Below, one piece after another: positions 44,470-53,989 of a DNA stretch of 64,000 bases. How positions within the stretch are numbered: position 1 is the stretch's first letter; the number at the start of each line of letters is the position of its first letter. Made by a program: the position numbers and the translations under genes. Location of the stretch: the NCBI RefSeq assembly GCF_900143075.1, contig NZ_FRCY01000018.1:61203-125202 (forward strand), written 5' to 3'. This DNA comes from Cyclobacterium lianum. GTDB lineage: Bacteria > Bacteroidota > Bacteroidia > Cytophagales > Cyclobacteriaceae. The notes under the pieces were generated by a model that did no database searches, had not been told where the DNA came from, and saw only the letters and a list, made by a program, of their open reading frames with translations.

Positions 44470-45316
44470 AATTCTTTTGAAAAAAGCAGGAATCATGAGC
44501 ACATTGCAGGATCCAGGCAGGGCCGGCTCTGCCGCATCAGGTGTACCCCAGTCAGGTCCTATGGACCTTGACTCCTTTTTACTGGCCAATCACCTGATGA
44601 GAAGGGAACCTGAGGCTGCCTGCCTGGAAATTTATATGGGCGGGTTGGAAATGATCTTCTCAGCTTCCACCCAATTGGTCTTTACAGGAGCGGTTGGTAA
44701 AGTCCGTTGTCAGGGGCATCTGTTCGCTGCAAACCAGGTGATCAATGTGCGCAAAAATGACCGGTTGACCCTATCCCCTCCTGGCGCCGGACAGTGGGCC
44801 TATATGGCAATAAATGGCACATTTCAAGCGGAGAAAATCCTGGGCAGCCAATCATTTTACCGGGGAATTACCCCTGAGGAAAAATTTTCGAACAACGATC
44901 AACTGGATTTTATGCCGGGACGCAGGTTCATTCCAGATGATCAGGCCAGAGTCAAACCCCAAAATTTTCCAGAAGAGCAATGCCTGCGGGCCTACCCCGG
45001 ACCCTCTTTTTCGCTGCTCCCCGAAAAGGCACAGCAGATAATTCAACAACACGCTTTTACCCTTTCCAACAGCCAAAGCCGAATGGGTATCCAGTTGGAG
45101 GAAATAGTGGACAACGATCTCAAAGAATTGATTTCAGCCCCGGTTTATCCGGGTACGGTACAATTGACACCTTCTGGTAAAATGATCGTACTGATGCGGG
45201 ATGCCCAGGTCACAGGGGGATACCACCGGCTTCTCCAGATTGACCGGGCCTCAATCTCCAAATTGGCGCAGATCAGGCCGGCAGGAAAAATCAGGTTTGC
45301 TGTGGAAACACCATGA
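44459..45316 (+). CDS. pxpC: 5-oxoprolinase subunit PxpC (KipA family)
   Basis: The start at 44459 (285 aa) gives MKAKILLKKAGIMSTLQDPG, the normal PxpC opening; an upstream in-frame ATG would lie deep in pxpB. GVPQSGPMDLDSFLLANHLM, LEIYMGGLEMIF, APVYPGTVQLTPSGKMIVLM and DAQVTGGYHRLLQI are AHS2/KipA motifs. Partner of PxpB. No terminator with a T-tract is evident directly downstream. Confidence 0.95.
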   Translation: MKAKILLKKAGIMSTLQDPGRAGSAASGVPQSGPMDLDSFLLANHLMRREPEAACLEIYMGGLEMIFSASTQLVFTGAVGKVRCQGHLFAANQVINVRKNDRLTLSPPGAGQWAYMAINGTFQAEKILGSQSFYRGITPEEKFSNNDQLDFMPGRRFIPDDQARVKPQNFPEEQCLRAYPGPSFSLLPEKAQQIIQQHAFTLSNSQSRMGIQLEEIVDNDLKELISAPVYPGTVQLTPSGKMIVLMRDAQVTGGYHRLLQIDRASISKLAQIRPAGKIRFAVETP

Positions 45317-45827
45317 GCCCATCCCGACCTGTTAGCCCGCTGACGCACAATCCAACTATGGGCAGCTGCGCGCGCGGTTAGAGACTTCCAATCCCATCAG
45401 TCGCCGGGGCCTGGACAATCTCGGATATTCCCGGGGATAGGCGCTTCGAATGCTATACTTTGATTCCGGATAAATGCATCGTTTTTTTCTGACTGCAATC
45501 AGTAATAAGTGGTTGGAGTTAAATTAAACCGGCAAAAAAGTCACACCAGACCATTTCCCCCTCAGGACAAATGAATATCAGCAACATCACGAACATCCTG
45601 ATGCCATCCAATTCCCCTCCGCATTATTAAAAAAGTTTTGGGTAAAATTAAATCATCGACATAATTGATAATCAATAAAATCCATTTAAACAGATATTTT
45701 TTGAACCTATTTTTTGAAAATAAATGAATAATTTGATAATATTGGTTATTATTTCAACCATACTAACAACTACACTTTCCAGTAAACCCAGACTGATCTA
45801 GTAAATCATCACTTTAACCATATTTAA
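45317..45827. other. 511-bp intergenic region, nothing identified
   Basis: The first 100 bases are GC-richer than the rest and could be decayed coding sequence, but no frame is recognisable. The last 200 bases are strongly AT-rich and probably contain the promoter of the downstream oxidase gene. No window-wide repeat is present. Confidence 0.5.
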
Positions 45828-46994
45828 ATGATTCATCCACGAAGGGACTTTATTAAGAAAGTCAGCATAGCAGCTTTGGGTGCTGGATGCATGGGAAGTC
45901 ACACAATATCCGCTGCAGGGGAAAGAGATGCTGGATTTTATATCGGCAACCGGGTTAGGCTGCCGAGGGTAAAAGTATCGTCATCCCGGGTCATCAAGGA
46001 AACAGTAGGTTTGAGGCCTTTCCGGCGCAGTGGACCCAGGATCGAAATCCAAGAGCTGGGCAATAAAACATTGATTCACAACTATGGGCATGGTGGAAGC
46101 GGCTGGTCATTGTCCTGGGGCTCTGCCATGTTGGCCTGTGAAATGGTGCCTGCAGATCCGGGACTGAGCAAAGTTGCCGTGATGGGTTGTGGGGTACTGG
46201 GACTATCTACCGCGCGGACTCTGCAGCGAAAAGGATATGAGGTGACGATCTACACCAAAGACCTGTACCCCAATGTCACTTCGGCCATGGCCACCGGCAC
46301 CTGGTCGCCCTCACACAAACTCATCGATCCGGACCAGATCACGGATGCATTCCAGGAAAAATTCAAACGGGCCTATTATCATTCCTATCATACCTACCAA
46401 CGCCTGCTTGGGCTAAACCAGGTAGTGGACTGGATGGACAACTACAGCATTCGCACTGATGATCGTGTTTCCAGACCTAATCCGGGACAGCCAGCCATTA
46501 AGGACCTGCTGATAACCAGGGAGATGGATTTTTATCCCAAAGGAGAAAGCTTGTCCCGGAGAGAAAACCCTTTCAGGTTTAAAAATGTCACCAAAAGTCC
46601 TACCAACATATTCAACATCCCCTCCTACCTGAAGATGCTAAAGGATGACTTTTTACTTGCCGGAGGCAAAATAGATATCCATGAATTCCACAGGCCCGAG
46701 GATGTAGATGCGCTCCCGGAAAAATGTATAGTCAATTGTACCGGACTGGGTGCAAAGAAAATATTCGGAGACGATGATCTGCTGCCGGTATCCGGACAGC
46801 TTTGCTTCCTGATCCCCCAACCAGAGCTCAGCTACCGGGCAAACATGTCAGGCGTGTACTTTATCCCCAGGAGAGACGGGATCATGCTGGGAGGCAACCA
46901 CATAGAAGGAAATTGGGACACCAGTCCAGATCCCGCTGTTAAGGACAAATTCCTCACCACCGTAGAAGACATGATGGAAAAACTAAAAGGATAA
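45828..46994 (+). CDS. Tat-exported D-amino-acid-oxidase-like FAD protein with circularly permuted motif order
   Basis: The 388-residue product has a Tat leader (MIHPRRDFIKKVSIAALGAG). Residues 60-71 read VGLRPFRRSGPR and residues 83-100 IHNYGHGGSGWSLSWGSA. In D-amino-acid oxidases these motifs form the C-terminal end. Here they come before the nucleotide-binding start, VAVMGCGVLGLSTARTLQRK (116-135), and TSAMATGTWSPS. The C-terminus ends with GVYFIPRRDGIMLGGNHIEG, which normally directly precedes the GLRP block. The protein is thus a circular permutation of the DAO fold. Amine or D-amino-acid oxidation in the periplasm is the probable role. It is a single gene. Confidence 0.85.
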   Translation: MIHPRRDFIKKVSIAALGAGCMGSHTISAAGERDAGFYIGNRVRLPRVKVSSSRVIKETVGLRPFRRSGPRIEIQELGNKTLIHNYGHGGSGWSLSWGSAMLACEMVPADPGLSKVAVMGCGVLGLSTARTLQRKGYEVTIYTKDLYPNVTSAMATGTWSPSHKLIDPDQITDAFQEKFKRAYYHSYHTYQRLLGLNQVVDWMDNYSIRTDDRVSRPNPGQPAIKDLLITREMDFYPKGESLSRRENPFRFKNVTKSPTNIFNIPSYLKMLKDDFLLAGGKIDIHEFHRPEDVDALPEKCIVNCTGLGAKKIFGDDDLLPVSGQLCFLIPQPELSYRANMSGVYFIPRRDGIMLGGNHIEGNWDTSPDPAVKDKFLTTVEDMMEKLKG

Positions 46995-47000
46995 AAAAAA

Positions 47001-47035
47001 GAGGAAACCCCGGGTTAGGGCCCGGTGGCTTCCTC
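47001..47035. terminator. GC-rich hairpin after the oxidase gene
   Basis: GAGGAA and TTCCTC pair across CCCGGG...CCCGG, 6 bases after the oxidase stop. A run of eight As precedes the stem, which would act as a T-tract only on the minus strand, and there is no T-tract on the plus side. Hence either a weak factor-assisted terminator or an RNA 3'-end stabiliser. Confidence 0.45.
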
Positions 47036-47284
47036 AGATTGAACTTAGCCACTAACAACTAATTCATTTCAAATCTATGAAAAATTTACCAGAAAAAAAT
47101 CTTTTTCAAGCTATAAGGTGTAAGGTAAACAGTATAAAGGCGCATGCCAGACATTTTTTTTCGCCAATATCCGGCAAATTCAATAACAGAGTGCCAGCAT
47201 TTTTCCCCAAGGGTTTCTATCTACAAAATAGATAGTTGAAGCATTCCTTTTTATTTTTGTAAATGAAACCGAACAAAACAGCTT

Positions 47285-49786
47285 ATGGATTTGCTTAAAT
47301 TGAGATTGATATTGGTATGCAAGCTACTATTTTTTGCACATGGCATAGATTTGATGGGGCAGGATACTTCTTCGACATCGGATGGGGACTCCAGTATCGC
47401 TACCCTCACCCGTGGAATGGAGAAAATGGAGGGCTTTATTGACCTGTATTGGGACGAAGCAGGTGGGAAAATATGGATGGCCATTCCGGAGACCGAAAAT
47501 GAAGCGCTTTACTATCCCTCGCTGGCCGCTGGTCTGGGCTCCAATGATATTGGACTGGACAGAGGAAGAATATCGGGTGCAAAAATCGTCAGTTTTATAC
47601 CTGTGGGCAACAAATTGCTCCTCCAGGCCAACAACTACCTTTATCGGGTTTCGTCCAGCAACCCGTCGGAACAAGCAGCAGTAGATGAGTCTTTTGCCAC
47701 CTCCATTCTCTGGGGGTTCAAAATTGCAGGCCGCGGAAACCAGAAAATACTTGTAGATGCAACTGATTTTTTCCTTCAGGACGCTCTGGGCGTAGTGGAA
47801 ACCATCAAAAGAAACGGACAGGGCAACTACAAGGTGGATTTATCCCGATCCGCGCTTTATCTACCCAGAACAAAAAGCTTTCCCAAAAATACCGAGATAG
47901 AAGCTACCATTACCTTTACCGGAGATCAGGCAGGCCCTTACATCCGTCAGATCCTGCCGGAACCCAAGGCCATTAGCCTGAGATTGCACCATTCGTTTGT
48001 GAGCTTACCGGAGCCGGGTTTTGAAATGAGAAGTTTTGACCCCAGGGCCGGTGTCAATGGCATCAGCTACTACGACTATTCCACTCCAATCAGTGAACCG
48101 ATAGAAAAACAGGTCATCCGCAGGCACCGGCTGGTAAAGAAAAACCCGGGGACAGCACCTAGCGAGGTAGAAAACCCCATCGTTTACTACATAGATCCCG
48201 GAACCCCCGAACCTATAAGGACGGCACTTACGGAAGGAACCCGCTGGTGGGCAGAGGCTTTTGAAAAAGCAGGCTTTATCAATGCATTTCAGGTCAAATT
48301 GTTGCCAGAGGATGCTGACCCTATGGATGTGCGCTACCACCTGGTACAGTGGGTACATCGCTCTACAAGAGGATGGTCTTATGGTGGAGGCGTGACCGAT
48401 CCGCGCACCGGCGAGATCATCAAGGGAAAAGTTACGTTAGGCTCCCTGCGGGTCAGGCAGGATTACCTTATCGCCCAGGCTTTGGCAGGAAACTTTGATG
48501 CCGAAAATCCCGATGACCAAGCCATCATGGACCTCGCACTCGCCAGGATGCGACAACTGGCCGCCCACGAGGTCGGGCACACCCTTGGTTTGCCGCACAA
48601 TTATATCGCAAGTGCAAAGGGAAGAACTTCGGTCATGGATTACCCGCATCCGTCCGTCAGGATAAAAGATGGTGCGATAGACCTGTCTGATGCCTATGCG
48701 GAAGGAATTGGTGAATGGGATATCGCTGCCATCAAAATGGCTTATTCAACCCTGCCGGAAGGAATGGAGGAGCAAGCTGCGCTCAACCAGTGGATAGCTG
48801 AATATAAGGAAAATGGGCTTGACTTTTTATCTGACCAGGATGCAAGGCCGGCAGGTTCAGCACATCCCGAAACCCATTTATGGGACAATGGATCGGACCC
48901 TGTAACCGAATTAAAGGAAACACTGGCTATCAGAAAACTGGTACTGAATGATTTTGGTGCCCACAAGATTCCCGACGGAACTCCCCTTGCCAAACTGGAA
49001 GAATTGCTGGTTCCTGTTTACATGTACCACCGGTATCAGGTAGAGGCCGCAGCCAAGTTGCTGGGCGGAGTGAATTATGGGTATGCTATAAAAGGTGATA
49101 AAACCACTATTCACCAAACCATTTCCAGAGAAGAACAGGAGAAAGCTTTATCTCAGATTTTAGAAATCCTGCAGGCTGAAAACCTGGCTCTACCGACCCA
49201 GATCCTGAACCAGCTGCCCCCCAGACCATTTGGTTACAATCCAAATCCAAGAGAAACTTTCCACAGAACCACCGGTCTGGTATTTGATCCTTTAAGCCCC
49301 GCGGAGATTGCGGCCCACCATTGCCTTTCCCTCATCTTTCATCCAGAAAGAGCCTCTCGGTTGATCAGCCAAAAAGCCATGGATCCCCGACAAATCGGGC
49401 TGGATGAAATGATCGATCTGGTATTGGAGGCTACCTGGATGGCACCGGCCCAATCCGGATATGCCGCTGAAATAAAGAGATCAGTAGAAAAATTAGTCCT
49501 GCAACATTTGATGCAGTTGGGAAGCAACTCAGGCACCGCGGCTCAGGTAAGGGCTGTTGCTTTGATGAAAGCCTCGGCGTTAAACGATTGGATAAAATCA
49601 CAGGATACTGCTGACTTTTCTCAAAAAGCGCACTACATGTATTGCATGGATCAAATCAACCATTTCAAAGAAAATCCAGATAAGGAGATGATGCTCCTGC
49701 AACCCCTGCCCGCCCCGGACGGAGCTCCAATAGGCCAGATGGAAGAAAATTGGATATCCCCTATTTGTGGAACAGAACACTACTAA
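47285..49786 (+). CDS. Large secreted zinc metalloprotease (DUF5117/DUF4953 type, metzincin motif)
   Basis: The 833-residue product has a signal peptide (MDLLKLRLILVCKLLFFAHG). An N-terminal DUF5117-like region contains GFIDLYWDEAGGKIWMAIPE. The middle has NPIVYYIDPGTPEPIRTALT and the catalytic HEVGHTLGLPH at residues 428-438, the HExxHxxGxxH metzincin zinc site with Glu429 as base. A helical C-terminal region (SVMDYPHPSV, then YHRYQVEAAAKLLGGVNYGY) follows. Relatives are exported zinc-dependent proteases with undefined substrates. A clear terminator follows. Single gene. Confidence 0.9.
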   Translation: MDLLKLRLILVCKLLFFAHGIDLMGQDTSSTSDGDSSIATLTRGMEKMEGFIDLYWDEAGGKIWMAIPETENEALYYPSLAAGLGSNDIGLDRGRISGAKIVSFIPVGNKLLLQANNYLYRVSSSNPSEQAAVDESFATSILWGFKIAGRGNQKILVDATDFFLQDALGVVETIKRNGQGNYKVDLSRSALYLPRTKSFPKNTEIEATITFTGDQAGPYIRQILPEPKAISLRLHHSFVSLPEPGFEMRSFDPRAGVNGISYYDYSTPISEPIEKQVIRRHRLVKKNPGTAPSEVENPIVYYIDPGTPEPIRTALTEGTRWWAEAFEKAGFINAFQVKLLPEDADPMDVRYHLVQWVHRSTRGWSYGGGVTDPRTGEIIKGKVTLGSLRVRQDYLIAQALAGNFDAENPDDQAIMDLALARMRQLAAHEVGHTLGLPHNYIASAKGRTSVMDYPHPSVRIKDGAIDLSDAYAEGIGEWDIAAIKMAYSTLPEGMEEQAALNQWIAEYKENGLDFLSDQDARPAGSAHPETHLWDNGSDPVTELKETLAIRKLVLNDFGAHKIPDGTPLAKLEELLVPVYMYHRYQVEAAAKLLGGVNYGYAIKGDKTTIHQTISREEQEKALSQILEILQAENLALPTQILNQLPPRPFGYNPNPRETFHRTTGLVFDPLSPAEIAAHHCLSLIFHPERASRLISQKAMDPRQIGLDEMIDLVLEATWMAPAQSGYAAEIKRSVEKLVLQHLMQLGSNSGTAAQVRAVALMKASALNDWIKSQDTADFSQKAHYMYCMDQINHFKENPDKEMMLLQPLPAPDGAPIGQMEENWISPICGTEHY

Positions 49787-49835
49787 CCATTAACTAGGGT
49801 TAATTTTTTAATCTTTAATAAGTTGGAAAGGAAAA

Positions 49836-49866
49836 GAGGGGGTATTTTACCTCCTCCTTTTTTTTT
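49836..49866 (+). terminator. Intrinsic terminator of the metalloprotease gene
   Basis: GAGGGGGTA and TACCTCCTC pair (one G-T) around a 3-nt loop and are followed by CTTTTTTTTT, 50 bases after the stop codon. It is a textbook stem plus T-tract on the plus strand. Confidence 0.85.
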
Positions 49867-50084
49867 GGATTAACGCCAAAATTATTGGCTTAAACAGGCA
49901 GTATCCCATTTGCCCGGAATTTTAGAGATAATGGAAAAGCAGGACCCCAAGCTAGCTAAAGGGAATCGAAAGGTGCCATCTTCAATTTCCTTCTGTTCCC
50001 GCGCCAGTTCAGCTTGCTCCCTTTTCAGGCTGAGCCTGCCGCCGTCCGGCTCCGCTCAGGGACCGTCTCCAAGACCGTAGGTAT

Positions 50085-50155
50085 CGTCACTGCGAGGGTG
50101 CAGACCTGGTTTCATTCGAATTGACCAAAATACCCAGGCACCCGCGGCCGTCTGA
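50085..50155 (+). repeat. Dispersed palindromic repeat (GTCACTGCGAGGGTGCAGAC type)
   Basis: The same arms as at 29141-29210 but on the plus strand: CGTCACTGCGAGGGTGCAGA, a different 37-bp centre, GCACCCGCGGC and GTCTGAA. Conserved arms with an unconserved centre indicate selection or mobilisation of a hairpin. Confidence 0.75.
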
Positions 50156-50490
50156 AAAATACGTGTACGCAAATCCTTTAATACCGTCCCCTCTTCGCTT
50201 TCGTTATATTCCTGCTCCGATACAGATTGCTTCGCAGAACTACCGATGAGCAGTATATTAAAAATCTGTAAATCAATGTATTAAATAATGAACACTATCA
50301 TCCTGATTGGTGTATTTTCTGAATGCTTAGCATACCGGTGAAGATATTGAATCAGCTATTTTTGGTAAAGAAGAAACCCTAAAAAATCTGTTAAATAAAG
50401 AAGAGATAAATTTTTTTACGCAAAGAGCGTTGGCCCGACAAAAAACCGAGCCTGTCCCGATTTTTTTCGGGAGGGCGCAGGAGGCTTGTG

Positions 50491-50580
50491 GGAGGAAGGA
50501 TTTTTTTGTCTTGATTTTTTGGTACTTTTTCATCAAAGCCTGTCCCGAGCAGGGCAGCGGATCGGGAGAAAAAGTACAGA
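50491..50580 (+). repeat. Dispersed AAAAGTACC inverted-repeat element
   Basis: GGAAGGATTTTTTTGTCTTG, ATTTTTTGGTACTTTTT and CATCAAAGCC are followed by GGGAGAAAAAGTAC, so TGGTACTTTTT and AAAAAGTACA form distant inverted arms. The reverse complement of 27703-27766 matches about 45 bp of this element. Confidence 0.6.
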
Positions 50581-50860
50581 GAATAAGAGGTTTACCAGAT
50601 GATGTTAAGGTCTAATCCTGATAAAACCAACAATTACCTTATATCCCCGTTTATTGCAAAATACCAATCGTCATCCTAATTGGGACATTTTCTACTTGTC
50701 AGACCTCAGAATGAGGGATTTTTCCCTACATACCCAGGGTGGTAGATGTAGAATAAATCACAGGCATTCAGGCCTTATGGTGAAAAAATTCGGTATTTAA
50801 ATTCTTAAAGGGTAGATTAGTATCAAATTTGCACAGAATTAAACTCTACAATTTTTATCT

Positions 50861-52501
50861 ATGAAAGCATCAGATTTATTTGTCAAAGCCCTGGAAAAAG
50901 AAGGGGTAGAATATATTTTCGGAGTGCCCGGAGAAGAAAACCTGGATCTCCTGCAGTCATTGAGCAAATCAAGCATCAGATTGATCCTCACCCGCCACGA
51001 GCAAGGTGCCGGCTTTATGGCAGCTACCTACGGTCGACTTACCGGAAAACCAGGCGTGTGCCTGGCTACTCTTGGTCCGGGAGCCACCAACCTGGTAACT
51101 CCTGCTGCTTATGCCCAACTCGGCGCCATGCCCATGATGATGATCACCGGTCAGAAGCCCATAAAAAAAAGCAAGCAGGCCCGGTTTCAGATCATCGATG
51201 TGGTCGACATGATGCGCCCCATCACCAAATACACCAAGCAGATCGTCAACAGCAATGTGATTGCTTCGAATATCCGGGAGGCTTTCCGCCTGGCTACAGA
51301 AGAGCGCCCCGGAGCGGTACATTTGGAGTTGCCGGAGGACATCGCCCAGGAAGAAACAGATGAAACCGTATTTGATGTCGTCAGCCATATCATTCCGAAA
51401 CCAGACGATAAAGCGATAGACGAGGCCGTATCCATGATCAAGAAGGCCAAAATGCCTCTGCTACTGATTGGTGCGGGAGCCAATAGAAAAATCACCTGCC
51501 AGGCGCTGGCCAAATTTGTAGATGAATCCGGCATATATTTCTTTACCACTCAGATGGGCAAGGGCGTGATTGATGAGCGACACCCCCGTTACCTTGGTAC
51601 TGCCGCACTTTCAAGCAATGACTTTTTGCATGCCGCCCTGGATGCTGCAGACCTGATCATCAACGTAGGACATGATGTGATCGAAAAGCCGCCCTTTTTC
51701 ATGAAGCATGGTGGTAAAAAAGTCATTCATGTCAACTTCTCTCCGGCAGAGGTGGATCCCGTCTATTTCCCACAGCTCAATGTGGTGGGGGACATTACCG
51801 ACTCTGTAGAAAAGCTGACAGAAAAAATCAGCAAAACCCAAAACTGGGATTTTTCCTACTATAAAAAAGTCAAAAATGAAGTGGCAGGCCACCTGTCAAA
51901 ATATTTTGAAGACGAGCGCTTCCCCACCCTACCCCAGCGCCTGGTAAACCTGCTTCGCAAAAAACTCGGAGAAAAGGATGTGATCACTCTGGACAACGGA
52001 GTATACAAGATTTGGTTTGCCAGAAACTATACCTGTTACCAACCCAAAACCCTCCTCCTGGACAATGCTCTGGCCTCCATGGGTGCGGGATTGCCCTCGG
52101 CCATGACAGTGAACCTGCTCCACCCCGATCGAAAAGTGGTGGCTGTAGTCGGTGATGGGGGATTTATGATGAATTCGCAGGAACTGGAAACGGCGGTGCG
52201 TTTAGGCCTGAATCTGCTGGTCATCATCCTTAATGACAAGTCCTATGGGATGATCAAGTGGAAGCAGGAAGATATGGGATTCAAAGACTACGGTCTGGAC
52301 TTCAACAATCCGGATTTTATCCAATATGCCAACAGTTACGGTGCCCATGGCTACCGTCCGGAGAGCGACAGCCAGCTTCAGGAAATACTGGACACATCCC
52401 TAAATAGCCCTGGAGTGCATGTGATTGATTTGCCGGTGGATTATTCCCTCAATCACCCCATATTAAATGTAATGTTAAAAGAAAAAACAGCGAAATTATG
52501 A
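50861..52501 (+). CDS. Acetolactate-synthase-like thiamine-diphosphate enzyme
   Basis: The 546-residue product starts MKASDLFVKALEKEGVEYIF, then GVPGEENLDLL, with catalytic Glu47 in RHEQGAGFMAATYGRLTGKP, GPGATNLVTP, and the ThDP/Mg motif GDGGFMMNSQEL with NDKSYG at about residues 431-458. The three-domain layout is complete. It belongs to the IlvB-like large-subunit group, but no small subunit (IlvN) gene is adjacent. It is instead coupled by a 4-base overlap to an aldehyde dehydrogenase. The reaction may be pyruvate condensation or another 2-oxoacid carboligation/decarboxylation, with the aldehyde passed to the dehydrogenase. Class is certain, substrate not. Confidence 0.9.
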   Translation: MKASDLFVKALEKEGVEYIFGVPGEENLDLLQSLSKSSIRLILTRHEQGAGFMAATYGRLTGKPGVCLATLGPGATNLVTPAAYAQLGAMPMMMITGQKPIKKSKQARFQIIDVVDMMRPITKYTKQIVNSNVIASNIREAFRLATEERPGAVHLELPEDIAQEETDETVFDVVSHIIPKPDDKAIDEAVSMIKKAKMPLLLIGAGANRKITCQALAKFVDESGIYFFTTQMGKGVIDERHPRYLGTAALSSNDFLHAALDAADLIINVGHDVIEKPPFFMKHGGKKVIHVNFSPAEVDPVYFPQLNVVGDITDSVEKLTEKISKTQNWDFSYYKKVKNEVAGHLSKYFEDERFPTLPQRLVNLLRKKLGEKDVITLDNGVYKIWFARNYTCYQPKTLLLDNALASMGAGLPSAMTVNLLHPDRKVVAVVGDGGFMMNSQELETAVRLGLNLLVIILNDKSYGMIKWKQEDMGFKDYGLDFNNPDFIQYANSYGAHGYRPESDSQLQEILDTSLNSPGVHVIDLPVDYSLNHPILNVMLKEKTAKL

Positions 52502-53901
52502 CAGATACCAAAAAATTAAAAATCACCTCTCCCTATGACCAGCATTTGATCCGGGAATTGCCCCTGATGGATGAGTCAGAAGTAGAAAAAACCATCCAAA
52601 AAGCACACGGTCTTTTCCTGAACCAGTCTGGCTGGATACCGGCCCACAAGCGCATCGAAATCCTGGAGAAGGCCAGGGAAATCATGGAGGGCAAAATCGA
52701 AGCGCTTACCAAAACCGCAGCAGAAGAAGGCGGCAAACCCTATAAAGACTCTAAAGTGGAAGTACTGCGCGCCATTAATGGGGTAAAAATTGCCACAGAG
52801 GAAATTTCCCGGCTCAGGGGAGAACAAGTGCCCATGGGGCTTACCGCAGCCACCTCAAACCGGCTCGCTTTTACCATTCGCGAGCCGATCGGTGTGGTGG
52901 CCTCGATATCGGCCTTTAACCACCCGCTAAACCTGATCGTACACCAAACCATCACCGCATTTGCGGCCGGCTGTCCGGTGATCATCAAACCCGCCAGCAC
53001 CACACCTCTTTCCTGCCTGGCGCTGGTGGATATTTTAAAAGAGGCCGGCGTACCCGAAGGCTGGGTGCAAATGGTGCTATGCGCCAATGAACTCACCGAA
53101 AAGCTGGCAACTGACAAAAGGGTTAATTTCCTTTCGTTTATTGGCTCCGGTAAGATTGGCTGGTATCTGAAGTCCAAACTGGCCCCCGGTACCCGCTGTG
53201 CCCTGGAACATGGGGGGGCAGCCCCGGTGATCGTAGAACCTGATGCAGATGTGGAAGACATGCTACCCCTTTTGGTAAAGGGTGGCTTTTACCATGCCGG
53301 ACAGGTCTGTGTATCGGTGCAGAAGGTTTTTGCACAGGAAGAGATCGCCAGGGAACTGGCCCTGGATATGGCCAGTGCCGCCAAAAAACTAAAAGTGGGC
53401 GACCCGCTGGATGAAGATACAGAAGTAGGCCCCCTGATCCGCACCAGTGAGGTGGACCGGGTCGAGGAATGGGTGAAAGAGGCTGTAGATGGTGGTGCCG
53501 AACTGCTCTGTGGTGGCAAACGCATCAGCGACACCTGCTTTGAACCCACGGTTCTGTTTAATCCTCCCCATGAAGCAAAGGTATCCAAAGAAGAAATTTT
53601 CGGACCGGTGGTTTGTATTTATTCCTATTCAGACCGGACAAAGGCTATCGAATTGGCCAACAGCCTTGAGTATCATTTCCAGGCTGCTGTTTTTACCAAA
53701 GACATTGACCGGGCACTGGACACCGTACAAAAGCTCAATGCCACCGCTGTGATGGTAAATGACCACACGGCCTTCAGGGCAGACTGGATGCCCTTTGGAG
53801 GCAGGGATGCTTCCGGCGAAGGTCTGGGTGGCATCCCCCACTCCATGCATGACATGACCCGGGAAAAGCTGATGGTTTTCCGAAGCAAAATGTTGCCCTG
53901 A
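52498..53901 (+). CDS. Aldehyde dehydrogenase family protein
   Basis: The 467-residue NAD(P)-dependent ALDH has VASISAFNHPLNLIVHQ (the cofactor and oxyanion Asn region), VIIKPASTTPLSCLA, FIGSGKIGW, Glu237 in LEHGGAAPV and the catalytic Cys271 in HAGQVCVSVQKV. EIFGPVVCIYSY and PFGGRDASGEGLGG complete the fold. It begins inside the stop of the ThDP gene (ATGA), so the two are translationally coupled and probably catalyse consecutive steps. The protein is slightly short but complete. A terminator follows at 53929. The physiological aldehyde is unknown. Confidence 0.93.
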   Translation: MTDTKKLKITSPYDQHLIRELPLMDESEVEKTIQKAHGLFLNQSGWIPAHKRIEILEKAREIMEGKIEALTKTAAEEGGKPYKDSKVEVLRAINGVKIATEEISRLRGEQVPMGLTAATSNRLAFTIREPIGVVASISAFNHPLNLIVHQTITAFAAGCPVIIKPASTTPLSCLALVDILKEAGVPEGWVQMVLCANELTEKLATDKRVNFLSFIGSGKIGWYLKSKLAPGTRCALEHGGAAPVIVEPDADVEDMLPLLVKGGFYHAGQVCVSVQKVFAQEEIARELALDMASAAKKLKVGDPLDEDTEVGPLIRTSEVDRVEEWVKEAVDGGAELLCGGKRISDTCFEPTVLFNPPHEAKVSKEEIFGPVVCIYSYSDRTKAIELANSLEYHFQAAVFTKDIDRALDTVQKLNATAVMVNDHTAFRADWMPFGGRDASGEGLGGIPHSMHDMTREKLMVFRSKMLP

Positions 53902-53928
53902 TTGAAAATCAAATTTGATTAAAAAGAA

Positions 53929-53957
53929 CTTTCATCACCGGATGAAGGGCCTTTTTT
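53929..53957 (+). terminator. Intrinsic terminator of the ThDP enzyme / ALDH operon
   Basis: CTTTCATC and GATGAAGG pair (8 bp, one G-T) around ACCG and are followed by GCCTTTTTT, 27 bases after the ALDH stop. Confidence 0.85.
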
Positions 53958-53989
53958 ATGATAAAAGCAATTTTTGAGAGGAGAGGTTA

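Larger units (their letters stand above)
49867..50860. other. Kilobase intergenic region with two dispersed repeats
   Basis: No gene is supported. It contains a GTCACTGCGAGGG palindromic repeat (50085-50155) and an AAAGTACC-type element (50491-50580), plus a CCCGA-T7-TCGGG hairpin near 50457. The last 100 bases are AT-rich and presumably hold the promoter for the acetolactate-synthase-like gene. A short minus frame at 50327-50536 is composed of these repeats and is not a gene. Confidence 0.6.

Noticed and set aside
45317..45827. Possible decayed transporter gene downstream of pxpC
   Set aside because: pxp operons often carry a transporter, but no frame in this gap shows membrane helices or any match.
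50327..50536. 69-codon minus-strand frame
   Set aside because: It is composed largely of the AAAAGTACC and CCCGA-T7-TCGGG repeat sequence.
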